A stretch of DNA of 13,348 bases from Candidatus Margulisiibacteriota bacterium. Lineage in GTDB: Bacteria; Margulisbacteria; WOR-1; O2-12-FULL-45-9. The stretch covers positions 1 through 13,348 of the forward strand of contig JAHIZU010000136.1 in the NCBI GenBank assembly GCA_018814265.1, written 5' to 3'. Both the position numbers and the translations under genes were made by a program. Numbering within the stretch: position 1 is the stretch's first letter; the number at the start of each line of letters is the position of its first letter. Shown piece after piece: positions 5,456 to 13,200 of the stretch. Under the pieces are notes generated by a model that was given only the letters and a program-made list of their open reading frames with translations, was not told the DNA's origin and searched no databases.

Positions 5456-7987
5456 ATGGTCTTAAAGTGGTTATTTAATTTAATAGGCGATAGTGATGAT
5501 AAAAAACTTAAGGCTTTAACTCCGCTGGTCGAGCGTATTAACAGTCTTGAGCCGGAACTGAAAAAACTTTCTGATGAAGCGCTGCGGGCCAAAACAGCCT
5601 CCTTTAAAAAAAGTCTGTCCGAAGGGCAAACCCTGGATGATATTCTGCCAGAAGCCTTTGCCGCGGTACGCGAGGCCTCAGTCAGGACCACCGGGTTGCG
5701 CCACTTTGATGTCCAGCTTTTAGGCGGGATCGTTCTTCATCAGGGGAAAATCGCCGAAATGAAGACCGGCGAAGGCAAGACCCTGGCTGCTACTTTAGCT
5801 ATCTACCTCAATGCCCTGGCAGGCAAAGGTTCGCACGTTGTTACCGTCAATGATTATCTAGCCAAACGGGACAGCGAATGGATGGGGCCGATCTATCAAT
5901 TCCTGGGTCTTGAGGTTGGCGTGATCCAGCACTGGATGGAGCCGGAAGACAGGCAAAAAGCCTATGCCGCTGATGTTACCTACGGAACTAACAATGAATT
6001 TGGTTTTGATCATCTGCGCGATAATATGTCTCTGTCCCTGGAGCAGTGCGTCCAGCGGCCGCTGCATTTCGCGATTGTCGATGAGGTCGATAGTATTTTA
6101 GTTGACGAGGCCCGCACTCCGCTGATCATTTCCGGGATGGTCGAAGGCTCTCTACAAAGCTATCAACAAGCTGACCAGATCGCCAAGAAATTGGTCTTGA
6201 GCAGTGATTTCACTACTGATGAAAAGACCAAGAACGCTGTTTTGTCTGAAATGGGAGTTAAAAAATTAGAAAGGCTGCTGGGCATTGATTATCTTTTTGA
6301 CATTGACCACATGGACTTAGCCCATCAAATCATTCAATCATTGCGCGCCAGACATTGCTTTGAAAAAAATGTTGATTATGTGATCAAAGACGGCGAGGTC
6401 CTCATTGTCGATGAATTTACCGGCCGCCTGATGCAGGGCCGCCGCTATTCTGACGGCTTACATCAAGCCATCGAAGCTAAAGAAAGCGTGGAGATCAGGC
6501 ACGAAGCCCAGACCCTGGCAACTATTACTTTCCAAAATTATTTTCGCCTCTACAATAAATTAGCCGGCATGACCGGTACAGCCAAAACTGAAGAAGGAGA
6601 ATTTTGGAGGATCTACGGGCTGGAAGTCCTGGTTATTCCCACTCATAAGCCAATGGTCAGGAATAACCTGCCGGATGTTATTTATAAGAACAAACGCGCC
6701 AAGTTTAAGGCCGTGGCTGACGAGATCGCTGATTGGCACAAAAAGGGCAGACCGCTCTTAGTTGGCACCATCTCCATTGAAAACTCAGAACTATTAGCCC
6801 AAATGCTCAAGCGGCGCGGCATTGCCCATCGTGTTTTGAACGCTAAACAGCACGAGCGAGAGGCTGAGATCATCTCCCAGGCCGGACAAAAGGGTATGGT
6901 CACGATCTCGACAAACATGGCTGGCCGCGGCACGGATATTGTTCTGGGAGACGGCGTGGTTGACCTGGGCGGTTTGCATGTTATTGGCACAGAAAGACAC
7001 GAAAGCCGGCGCATTGATAATCAGCTCAGAGGCCGAGCCGGCCGACAGGGTGATCCCGGATCATCACGCTTCTATGTTTCGCTTGAGGATGACCTGATGC
7101 GCTTGTTCGGCTCCCAGCGTATCTCGACGATGATGGACCGCTTTAAGATCGAAGAAGATACTCCGATCGAACACCGGATGATCAGCAATATGATCGAGCG
7201 CGCGCAAAAGAAGGTTGAGGAATATCACTTTGGCATCCGCAAACAGGTTTTAGAGTATGACGATGTCATGAACCGCCAAAGAGAAACCATTTACGCGCTG
7301 CGCCGCCGGATCCTGGGAGGGCAAGATCTTAAAACTAAGGCCCTGGAAATGATCGAACAGGTTGCTAATGATAATGTTAATAATTTTCTCTCTGACAAGA
7401 CCCACCCGGATGAATGGGATTATGACGGCTTGATCAGCGCTGTTAATGAGATCGTCCCGGTATCAGGCATAGAAGCGATCAAAACTGAAAAAGAAAAAAA
7501 GCCAATTATTAACTCTCTTATCGTAACCCTTAAGCAGGCTTATGATAATCGCGAAGCAGAAGTTGGCCCTGAGCAGATGAGAGAGATCGAACGCCTGGTC
7601 ATGCTGCGTGTCATTGACAGCGCCTGGATCGATCAGCTGCATAATATGGATAATTTGAGGGAGGGAATAGGGCTTAGGGGGATGGGGGGCAGGGATCCCT
7701 TAGTTGAATATAAGATCGAAGGCTACACCATGTTTCAGGAAATGATGCGCGGGGTCAGGGAACAGATCATCGGCATGATCTTCAAGGTTCAGCTAGTCCC
7801 GAGCGACTCCGAGCTCCGTCGAGGAGGAGTCGAGGGACCCAAGCCAAGGGTTGTCAGCTACGGCGCTCCGTCGCGTGAAACGGCCAAACCAGCGGCAGTG
7901 AAAAAAGTCAGTATCGGGCGCAATGATCCGTGCCCCTGCGGTTCCGGCAAGAAATATAAAAAATGCTGCTTGCCAAAGGAAGGGTAA
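5456..7987 (+). CDS. secA: Preprotein translocase ATPase SecA
   Basis: 843 residues from ATG 5456, in the usual range for SecA. Motor that drives unfolded preproteins through SecYEG at the inner membrane. Motifs: MKTGEGKT (102-109, Walker A), [16 protein letters not shown] (207-222, DEAD-type Walker B), [20 protein letters not shown] (321-340), MTGTAKTE (372-379), [10 protein letters not shown] (486-495), [20 protein letters not shown] (527-546), LREGIGLRG (734-742) and a C-terminal zinc motif [14 protein letters not shown] (825-838). The open frame extends upstream to 5288 inside raiA, but homology begins at [19 protein letters not shown], so 5456 is chosen. No SD site is seen before it, which is odd for a major gene. 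Residues 781-795, in the variable linker before the zinc motif, are encoded by an in-frame GC-rich palindrome. Confidence 0.97.
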   Translation: MVLKWLFNLIGDSDDKKLKALTPLVERINSLEPELKKLSDEALRAKTASFKKSLSEGQTLDDILPEAFAAVREASVRTTGLRHFDVQLLGGIVLHQGKIAEMKTGEGKTLAATLAIYLNALAGKGSHVVTVNDYLAKRDSEWMGPIYQFLGLEVGVIQHWMEPEDRQKAYAADVTYGTNNEFGFDHLRDNMSLSLEQCVQRPLHFAIVDEVDSILVDEARTPLIISGMVEGSLQSYQQADQIAKKLVLSSDFTTDEKTKNAVLSEMGVKKLERLLGIDYLFDIDHMDLAHQIIQSLRARHCFEKNVDYVIKDGEVLIVDEFTGRLMQGRRYSDGLHQAIEAKESVEIRHEAQTLATITFQNYFRLYNKLAGMTGTAKTEEGEFWRIYGLEVLVIPTHKPMVRNNLPDVIYKNKRAKFKAVADEIADWHKKGRPLLVGTISIENSELLAQMLKRRGIAHRVLNAKQHEREAEIISQAGQKGMVTISTNMAGRGTDIVLGDGVVDLGGLHVIGTERHESRRIDNQLRGRAGRQGDPGSSRFYVSLEDDLMRLFGSQRISTMMDRFKIEEDTPIEHRMISNMIERAQKKVEEYHFGIRKQVLEYDDVMNRQRETIYALRRRILGGQDLKTKALEMIEQVANDNVNNFLSDKTHPDEWDYDGLISAVNEIVPVSGIEAIKTEKEKKPIINSLIVTLKQAYDNREAEVGPEQMREIERLVMLRVIDSAWIDQLHNMDNLREGIGLRGMGGRDPLVEYKIEGYTMFQEMMRGVREQIIGMIFKVQLVPSDSELRRGGVEGPKPRVVSYGAPSRETAKPAAVKKVSIGRNDPCPCGSGKKYKKCCLPKEG
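7796..7838. repeat. In-frame GC-rich palindrome within secA
   Basis: Outer arms GTCCC (7796-7800) and GGGAC (7834-7838) and inner arms CGACTCC (7804-7810) and GGAGTCG (7826-7832) form an imperfect hairpin. It encodes [15 protein letters not shown], residues 781-795 of SecA, in the poorly conserved linker between the helical scaffold and the zinc motif. No second copy occurs in the window, so calling it an inserted repeat is inference from its palindromic form and position. Confidence 0.6.
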
Positions 7988-7990
7988 CAT

Positions 7991-8026
7991 TCAAGGAGCC
8001 TGAGAATGAACTTCTCGGCTCCTTGA
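7991..8026. repeat. Imperfect hairpin H3, left half of inverted pair 2
   Basis: Arms TCAAGGAGCC (7991-8000) and GGCTCCTTGA (8017-8026), unpaired T 8001, inner stem GAGAA/TTCTC, loop TGAAC. Starts four bases after the secA stop. Compared with H1 the outer and inner arms differ, yet both halves change together and pairing is kept. A TATAAT (8031-8036) lies between it and H4 without a TG extension or a visible -35. Confidence 0.9.
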
Positions 8027-8039
8027 GAAATATAATCTT

Positions 8040-8113
8040 ATGGAACCGAGACGCACCTCGACTTCGCTCGGTGCTGCCCTGAGCTTGCCGAAGGGTTTAG
8101 TCTCAGGTTCCAT
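8040..8113. repeat. Imperfect hairpin H4 with nested 42-bp insert, right half of pair 2
   Basis: Outer arms ATGGAACC (8040-8047) and GGTTCCAT (8106-8113), inner stem GAGAC (8048-8052)/GTCTC (8100-8104), unpaired A at 8105. The loop is G 8053 plus TTTA 8096-8099, interrupted by the 42-bp module 8054-8095, identical to that in H2. It ends just before the SD site of prfB. Removing the module leaves exactly the same core as H6 and H8. Confidence 0.9.
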
Positions 8114-8125
8114 GAAAGGTTCACA

Positions 8126-9211
8126 ATGCTTGACGAGCTAAAAATAAAATTAACGCAGCTTCAGACCAAAGCCAAGGATATGGGAAATATCTTGAATATC
8201 CAGGCCAAGAAGCAACAGCTGGGCGAGATCGAACAAGAGGTCGCTGATCCCAAGCTTTGGGAAAACCAGCAGCGGGCTAAAAAATTGCTGCAAGAAAAGA
8301 AAGCCCTGGAAAAAGAGATCAGCACCTGGGAAGAATTGCTCAATGGCACCGAGGACCTTCAAACATTAATTGAAATGGCTAGAGAAAATGATACTGTTGA
8401 ATTAGAAAAGGAATTTACCCGTTTGAGCAAAAATGCAGACAGCCTGGAAATCGCCGCACTGCTGGGTGGCGAATACGATAAAAACAATGCTATACTCTCG
8501 ATCAACTCCGGGGCAGGCGGCACGGACTCGCAAGACTGGGCACAAATTCTCCTCCGGATGTACAGCCGCTGGGCTGAAAGTAAGGATTATAAAGTGGAAA
8601 TGCCTGATATTTCTTACGGCGAAGAAGCCGGCATAAAGAGTGTCACCTTAATGATCAATGGTCTTTACGCTTACGGTTATCTAAAGAAGGAAAATGGCAT
8701 TCATCGCCTGGTCCGTATTTCCCCATTTTCTTCCGAAGGCAAACGTCACACCTCATTTGTCGCTGTTGAGGTCATTCCAGAAACGGGCGACGATATAAAA
8801 GTTGAAATCGATCCCAATGACCTGCGCATTGATACCTATCGCGCTTCCGGCCCAGGCGGGCAAAATGTCAACAAAGTAAGCTCTGCTGTTCGTATCACCC
8901 ATATTCCAACCGGCATTGTCACCCAAAGCCAAAACGATCGTTCCCAACACGCCAACAAGGATGCGGCTATGCGCATTTTAAAAGCAAAACTGTATGAATT
9001 GATGGTGGCACAGCAAAAAGATAAGATAGAAGAGATCCGGGGTGAAAAAAAGAAGATCGAGTGGGGCAGCCAGATCCGTTCCTATGTTTTTCATCCTTAT
9101 ACCATGGTCAAAGATCATCGCACCGGCGTTGAGGTCGGAGATGTTCAGAGCGTGATTGACGGAGAGATTGACCCATTTATTCAGGCAATCTTAAGGAAAG
9201 GAACAAAATAA
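8126..9211 (+). CDS. prfB: Peptide chain release factor 2
   Basis: 361 residues. Recognises UAA and UGA stop codons in the ribosomal A site and triggers peptide release. The class is shown by the tripeptide SPF (199-201, RF2 stop-codon recognition) and the catalytic GGQ in SGPGGQNVNK (241-250). The N-terminal coiled-coil region is continuous: LNIQAKKQQLGEIE aligns with the part that follows the programmed UGA frameshift in many RF2 genes, and here no in-frame UGA or +1 shift is present, so autoregulation by frameshifting is absent. SD GAAAGG lies 6 bp before ATG. The stop TAA overlaps the ATG of the next gene by one base (TAATG), implying translational coupling to the membrane protein. Confidence 0.96.
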   Translation: MLDELKIKLTQLQTKAKDMGNILNIQAKKQQLGEIEQEVADPKLWENQQRAKKLLQEKKALEKEISTWEELLNGTEDLQTLIEMARENDTVELEKEFTRLSKNADSLEIAALLGGEYDKNNAILSINSGAGGTDSQDWAQILLRMYSRWAESKDYKVEMPDISYGEEAGIKSVTLMINGLYAYGYLKKENGIHRLVRISPFSSEGKRHTSFVAVEVIPETGDDIKVEIDPNDLRIDTYRASGPGGQNVNKVSSAVRITHIPTGIVTQSQNDRSQHANKDAAMRILKAKLYELMVAQQKDKIEEIRGEKKKIEWGSQIRSYVFHPYTMVKDHRTGVEVGDVQSVIDGEIDPFIQAILRKGTK

Positions 9212-11133
9212 TGATTGATAAGATCGGCAAAGGCATCTTAATCTTGATCTTGACCGCCAGCGTGTTAGTTGGCGGATACCTTGGATACTATCGCTATTTC
9301 ATTGAGCTGCAGGACCGCACAGTTGAATTGTGCGTTGACCTCAATGACCTAAGAAAGATAGCTGCCTTTGAAAAAAAACCGCTGGGTCCAATCCTGGAAG
9401 AAGTTAAAAAGCAGGGGATAGTCTCTATTGGTCTTTTTGAAGAGACGCTGCCAGACGCCGCTGTTGCCGGAGAACTTTTCTATGCCAAAGGCAGCGGCCT
9501 GCGCCGGTTTAAAGACCTGCCCCGCAAAATGTTCTTGTTAGTGGATAGCTGTGTCACCAAGCCAGACCGCACCTATATTTACGCCCCAGAGGCTATGGTC
9601 AGAAAACGTGTATATGACCAGCTTCAATGGCTCTTGGGCAAGAAACAAATTAAATTCTATGGCAGCGAGATCCTGGAGGTCAATGAGGCAGAAGAAGAAA
9701 TACGTGAGATCGGCCTGGGCTTAGCAGGGTCCCAGGCAAAATATTTAAAAAGCTTAGGCTTTAATCTCGTTCCCAGAGTCAGGAACGATCCGCGTTTTCA
9801 CCTGGGCAATATTGAGGCAAAAATCTCGGCCTTTGAGGATCATGACACCATTATTTTTGACGGTGAGGAAATCCTGGGATATCCTGACGGCCTCACAACC
9901 CTGGCTTCGGCACTAAAGAAAAATAAGATCAAATATGGTTATATTGAAATTGTTAAACAGGATGGTGATAAGCAGCTGCGCCGTTTAATGGGCAGAGAAG
10001 TCCTTCGGGTACACAGCGTCTCTGAAAACGAGCTGAAAAAACTTAAAAAAGACGAGGTTGTCGATCGCTTTGTCAGGGCCGCGCGGGAAAGAAAAGTACG
10101 AATGATCTATATCCGGTCATTCCTGCCGCCGCAGGTTGACGCTTATCCAGTGGCCTATAACTTAAAATATTTTGGCGAAATAAAGACCGCGCTGACCAAT
10201 GCTCGTTTTGTTATTGGCAGGGCAGAGAGCCCCCCGCCTTTACAAGTGGTTGATTGGCAGTTAATAGTCCTGGGCTTGGGCGTGGTTATCGGCGGGATTT
10301 TCCTGCTTAATTACTTTTTCAAGCTGAATATTTTCCTGATGTACCTTTTAGTTATCCTGGCCGGAGGCGGGTTGTATTTTGGGGCAAATTCCACTTATTC
10401 TTTTGGCCTGCAGAAAGTCCTGGCCTTGCTGACTGCCATAGTCTTTCCATCTCTGGCTGTTATCTCAAGCTTTTCGCGCCGGCTAAAACCTTCCATCGTA
10501 GCGTTTGATGCTACCTTGATCATTCTTAATGTTGTGGCAGAATCTTTGATCGGTGTTCTCCTGCTGATCGGGCTGATGGCTGACCACCGCTTCATGCTCG
10601 GTGTGGAAACCTTTATGGGGGTTAAACTGGCCTTGATCACCCCGATCATTCTTGTGGCCTGCTACTTTATTTTGAATCAGGGGACCGGCAATCTCAAGGA
10701 AAGGCTTAGCACATTTCTAAACACTCAAGTCAAATTAGCCACGATCCTGTTGGGCGTCTTTGTCATGGGGGGACTAATGGTCTACTTAGCTCGCTCCGGC
10801 AATTTTGTCCTGCCTGTGCCTATCTTTGAAAAATACTTCAGGAATTTCCTGGAGACGCTGTTCTTTATCCGGCCGCGCACCAAGGAATTTTTGATCGGCT
10901 ACCCATTGCTTTATCTGGCAGCGTTGACTTTATTGCGCGACAAAAAACAATGGTTGTGGGTGCTGGCAGGCCTGGGCGCCATTGCGCCGGTTTCCCTGCT
11001 CAACACTTTTTCACACAGCCACACTCCGCTGGTTGTTTCAATGGTCAGGACAGTTAATGGTCTTGTCCTCGGGGTGATCATCGGGACCATCCTGGTTTTC
11101 ATTGTTGATCCCTTCATTAGGAAGGAGGAATAA
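9211..11133 (+). CDS. DUF5693-like polytopic membrane protein
   Basis: 640 residues. One N-terminal membrane segment (about 8-28) is followed by a ~320-residue soluble domain (30-345) and then about nine further hydrophobic segments (near 350-370, 373-393, 400-420, 430-456, 470-489, 508-527, 560-575, 581-597 and 614-633). Conserved-looking motifs are RPRTKEFLIGYP (554-565) and NTFSHSHTPLVVS (598-610), between late membrane segments. The layout and these motifs match what I recall of the DUF5693 family, whose genes are often found next to csaB; its function is not known. Position upstream of csaB and tagA suggests a part in building or exporting the cell-wall polymer, which is inference. It is translationally coupled to prfB. 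Confidence 0.75.
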   Translation: MIDKIGKGILILILTASVLVGGYLGYYRYFIELQDRTVELCVDLNDLRKIAAFEKKPLGPILEEVKKQGIVSIGLFEETLPDAAVAGELFYAKGSGLRRFKDLPRKMFLLVDSCVTKPDRTYIYAPEAMVRKRVYDQLQWLLGKKQIKFYGSEILEVNEAEEEIREIGLGLAGSQAKYLKSLGFNLVPRVRNDPRFHLGNIEAKISAFEDHDTIIFDGEEILGYPDGLTTLASALKKNKIKYGYIEIVKQDGDKQLRRLMGREVLRVHSVSENELKKLKKDEVVDRFVRAARERKVRMIYIRSFLPPQVDAYPVAYNLKYFGEIKTALTNARFVIGRAESPPPLQVVDWQLIVLGLGVVIGGIFLLNYFFKLNIFLMYLLVILAGGGLYFGANSTYSFGLQKVLALLTAIVFPSLAVISSFSRRLKPSIVAFDATLIILNVVAESLIGVLLLIGLMADHRFMLGVETFMGVKLALITPIILVACYFILNQGTGNLKERLSTFLNTQVKLATILLGVFVMGGLMVYLARSGNFVLPVPIFEKYFRNFLETLFFIRPRTKEFLIGYPLLYLAALTLLRDKKQWLWVLAGLGAIAPVSLLNTFSHSHTPLVVSMVRTVNGLVLGVIIGTILVFIVDPFIRKEE

Positions 11134-11142
11134 CCAGTGAAT

Positions 11143-11168
11143 AAACCTGCGACTAAACGTCGCGGTTT
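11143..11168. repeat. Imperfect hairpin H5, left half of inverted pair 3
   Basis: Arms AAACC (11143-11147) and GGTTT (11164-11168), unpaired T 11148, inner stem GCGAC/GTCGC, loop TAAAC. It is the shortest-armed member of the family and lies 9 bp after the DUF5693-like gene. Inner-stem changes relative to H1 (A to C on one side, T to G on the other) preserve pairing. Confidence 0.88.
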
Positions 11169-11177
11169 TCTGATAAA

Positions 11178-11213
11178 TTTGGAAGCCGAGACGTTTAGTC
11201 TCAGGCTTCCAAA
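11178..11213. repeat. Imperfect hairpin H6, right half of pair 3
   Basis: Arms TTTGGAAGCC (11178-11187) and GGCTTCCAAA (11204-11213), inner stem GAGAC/GTCTC, loop GTTTA, unpaired A 11203. It carries no insert and so shows the ancestral, uninterrupted loop. It ends 3 bp before the csaB SD site TGGAGGG (11217-11223), which remains single-stranded in this fold. An A-run rather than a T-run follows on the plus strand. Confidence 0.9.
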
Positions 11214-11231
11214 AAATGGAGGGCTTTTCAC

Positions 11232-12326
11232 ATGAAAGTTTTAATTTCCGGCTATTATGGCTTTGGCAATGTTGGGGATGAATCCGTGCTGCAAGCGATC
11301 GTTGCCGGCTTGCGGCAGGCTGAACCAGAGATAAAGATCACCGTACTTTCCGCCTCGCCTAAAGTGACCCAGGAATTAAACAATGTAAAATCGATCCATC
11401 GCTACAAATGGCTTAAGCTGCTGCAAAAAATGATCAAAACAGATGTTTTTATTAGCGGCGGGGGCACACTTTTTCAAGATGTTACCAGCAGCCGCAGTTT
11501 CTGGTATTATCTGGGCCTGGTTTTGCTGGCTAAACTGTTATTTAAAAAAGTCATGGTTATGGCCCAAGGTTTTGGCCCGCTCCAAGGCAGGTTTAACCGG
11601 TTAATGGCCAGATTAATCCTTAATCGGGTCAACTTAATCACTGTTCGAGACAGCGAATCATTTGAAGCGCTCAAACAACTGGGCATTAAAAGACCTAAAA
11701 TGCAGGTGACTGCCGATCCATCGTTCATTCTCAAGGAACCACGGCTGGAGGATGGCCGCCGGGTTCTTAGCCTTGAGGCTGTTAGGCTTGATCGGCCGCT
11801 GTTAGGCATAGCAGTCAGAAGCGTCCCCAAGAAAGATGAAGAGCGGCTTTATAAAACACTGTCAGAAGTGGTTGACTGGCTGGCCAGAACATATAATTAC
11901 GCCCCGGTCTTTATCCTCTATGAATGTCCGCAAGACATGGGCGAATCTTCCAAGGTCAGTAATCACATGCTGCAAAAGTCGAACGTGATCTTTCGCATTT
12001 GCCGGCCGGATGAGATGCTGTCCGTGGTTGCTAATTTCGATCTCCTGATCGGCATGCGCCTGCACTCGCTGATCTTTGCCGCGATAAATCAGGTCCCGAT
12101 GCTTGGTATCTCCTACGACCCGAAAGTTGAAGCTTTTATGGCAGATCTTAAGCAACCATTCCTAAAGATCGACCAGTCAATTGATTTTAAACGGTTAAGG
12201 GACGCGCTGGAGTGGATCGTGGCCAACAAGGCAAAGATCAAAGCCAACCTGGCCACCAGGAAGCAAGAACTTCGTGAACTGGCGGAGCGGAACTTCAAGT
12301 TGTTTTTTGAGCAGTTGGCAAAATAA
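11232..12326 (+). CDS. csaB: Polysaccharide pyruvyl transferase CsaB
   Basis: 364 residues. Transfers pyruvate as a ketal to a ManNAc residue of the secondary cell-wall polymer, creating the ligand for SLH-domain S-layer proteins. Family features: GYYGFGNVGDESVL at the N-terminus (7-20), DVFISGGGTLFQD, MAQGFGPLQG, VRDSESFE, TADPSF, and near the C-terminus IGMRLHSLIFAA followed by ISYDPKV. Length is typical of the CsaB subgroup of the pyruvyl transferase superfamily. SD TGGAGGG with 8 bp spacing fixes the start. The gene follows the DUF5693-like protein across a 98-bp repeat-filled gap and is 5 bp before tagA. Confidence 0.93.
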   Translation: MKVLISGYYGFGNVGDESVLQAIVAGLRQAEPEIKITVLSASPKVTQELNNVKSIHRYKWLKLLQKMIKTDVFISGGGTLFQDVTSSRSFWYYLGLVLLAKLLFKKVMVMAQGFGPLQGRFNRLMARLILNRVNLITVRDSESFEALKQLGIKRPKMQVTADPSFILKEPRLEDGRRVLSLEAVRLDRPLLGIAVRSVPKKDEERLYKTLSEVVDWLARTYNYAPVFILYECPQDMGESSKVSNHMLQKSNVIFRICRPDEMLSVVANFDLLIGMRLHSLIFAAINQVPMLGISYDPKVEAFMADLKQPFLKIDQSIDFKRLRDALEWIVANKAKIKANLATRKQELRELAERNFKLFFEQLAK

Positions 12327-12331
12327 GAAAA

Positions 12332-13069
12332 ATGCAAACCGTAGATTTTGCAGGCATAACCGTTGACAATGTTTCGCTTGATGAGGCAACCGCAAAAGTT
12401 GCAACTTTCTTCTCAGCCTCAGAACCCAAGATGATCGTTACCCCTAATCCAGAAATCATTGTTGCTTCACAACAAGATGAAGAGTTAAAACAAATCATTA
12501 ATTCTGCTGACTTGCGCGTGCCGGACGGCATCAGCATGGTTGTGGTCTCAAAGCTACTGGGCAGACCAATAAAAGAACGCGTCAGCGGCATTGATCTGAT
12601 GTTAAGTTTGATGGATGTTTGCGGCAAAACTGGAAGTAAAGTCTTTCTTTTAGGCGGGGCTCCTGGCGTGGCTCAGGAGGCGGCCAGCAAGCTGGTCAGC
12701 CGCTATCAGGGATTAAATATAGTAGGCACTTATCACGGCTATTTTAAAAATGATGGCGAAGCCATCGATCAGATCAAGGTGACGAAACCGGATGTGTTGT
12801 TTGTTGGGCTGGGTGCAGGCCAGCAGGAAAGGTGGCTTAATCGTCACCTCAAGGAGATGAATATTCATGTTAGTATGGTGATCGGTGGTAGCCTGGATGT
12901 TATCTCTGGCAGAAAAAAAAGGGCACCACAGTGGATTCAGGCGTTATATATTGAATGGCTCTATCGGCTGATAACTGAGCCTGGCCGCTGGAAACGACAG
13001 CTGGCCCTGCCCAAATTTCTTTATTTAACATTATTTCGTCATGCCCAATCTAATCGGGCATCCAAATAG
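12332..13069 (+). CDS. tagA: WecG/TagA/CpsF glycosyltransferase, probable ManNAc transferase
   Basis: 245 residues. GT26 family enzymes add N-acetylmannosamine (or a related sugar) from a UDP donor to undecaprenyl-PP-GlcNAc on the inner face of the membrane. Seen motifs: IVTPNPEI (35-42; Thr37 and Asn39 at substrate-binding positions described for TagA), RVPDGISMV (62-70; Asp65 is the proposed catalytic base), KVFLLGGAPGVA (103-114), FVGLGAGQQERW (157-168) and RAPQWIQALYIEWLYRLITEP (197-217), the C-terminal tail implicated in membrane association. The final residues RHAQSNRASK and the stop are encoded by repeat R2 rather than by conserved sequence. The 5-bp gap after csaB indicates cotranscription; TagA plus CsaB matches the pyruvylated ManNAc-GlcNAc polymer pathway known in Paenibacillus and Bacillus. 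Confidence 0.92.
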   Translation: MQTVDFAGITVDNVSLDEATAKVATFFSASEPKMIVTPNPEIIVASQQDEELKQIINSADLRVPDGISMVVVSKLLGRPIKERVSGIDLMLSLMDVCGKTGSKVFLLGGAPGVAQEAASKLVSRYQGLNIVGTYHGYFKNDGEAIDQIKVTKPDVLFVGLGAGQQERWLNRHLKEMNIHVSMVIGGSLDVISGRKKRAPQWIQALYIEWLYRLITEPGRWKRQLALPKFLYLTLFRHAQSNRASK

Positions 13070-13098
13070 TCTGGATTCCCGCTTTCGCGGGAATGACG
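13037..13098. repeat. Cloverleaf-like repeat R2, overlapping the 3' end of tagA
   Basis: Inverted ends CGTCAT (13037-13042) and ATGACG (13093-13098). Within: TGCCC with GGGCA (13042-13060 region), ATCCA with TGGAT (13060-13076) and ATTCCCGC TTTC GCGGGAAT (13075-13094). Same order as R1, with the central palindrome enlarged by five bases and its arms changed on both sides. Bases 13037-13069 are translated as the last ten residues and stop of TagA. Confidence 0.9.
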
Positions 13099-13102
13099 TT
13101 CA

Positions 13103-13111
13103 TGATATAAT
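13103..13111 (+). promoter_or_regulatory. Extended -10 promoter, probably of purC (TGATATAAT)
   Basis: Identical nine bases to the raiA extended -10 element, located just after repeat R2 and before hairpin H7. Transcription would begin near 13118, giving a ~138-base leader that contains hairpins H7 and H8. No -35 is seen. Because it lies among repeats it could have been brought in with them. Confidence 0.5.
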
Positions 13112-13193
13112 TTCCAGGAAACCTGCGAATGAACCCTTCGGCAAGCTCAGGGCAGCACCGAGCGAAGTCGAGGTGCTTCGCGGTTTCCTGGAA
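13112..13193. repeat. Imperfect hairpin H7 with nested 42-bp insert, left half of pair 4
   Basis: Outer arms TTCCAGGAAACC (13112-13123) and GGTTTCCTGGAA (13182-13193), unpaired T 13124, inner stem GCGAA (13125-13129)/TTCGC (13177-13181), loop TGAA plus C, interrupted by the 42-bp module at 13134-13175. The module is the exact reverse complement of those in H2 and H4, so its orientation relative to the hairpin is the same in all three. It has the longest outer arm (12 bp) of the family. Confidence 0.9.
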
Positions 13194-13200
13194 TCTAGTC

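Noticed and set aside
8031..8036. TATAAT between H3 and H4 as a prfB promoter
   Set aside because: It has no TG extension and no -35 at the right distance, and lies in an AT-rich spacer where it can occur by chance; left undecided rather than called.
8126..8210. Programmed +1 frameshift at an early UGA in prfB
   Set aside because: The N-terminal coiled-coil region reads through in one frame with no in-frame UGA and no CUU-UGA site.
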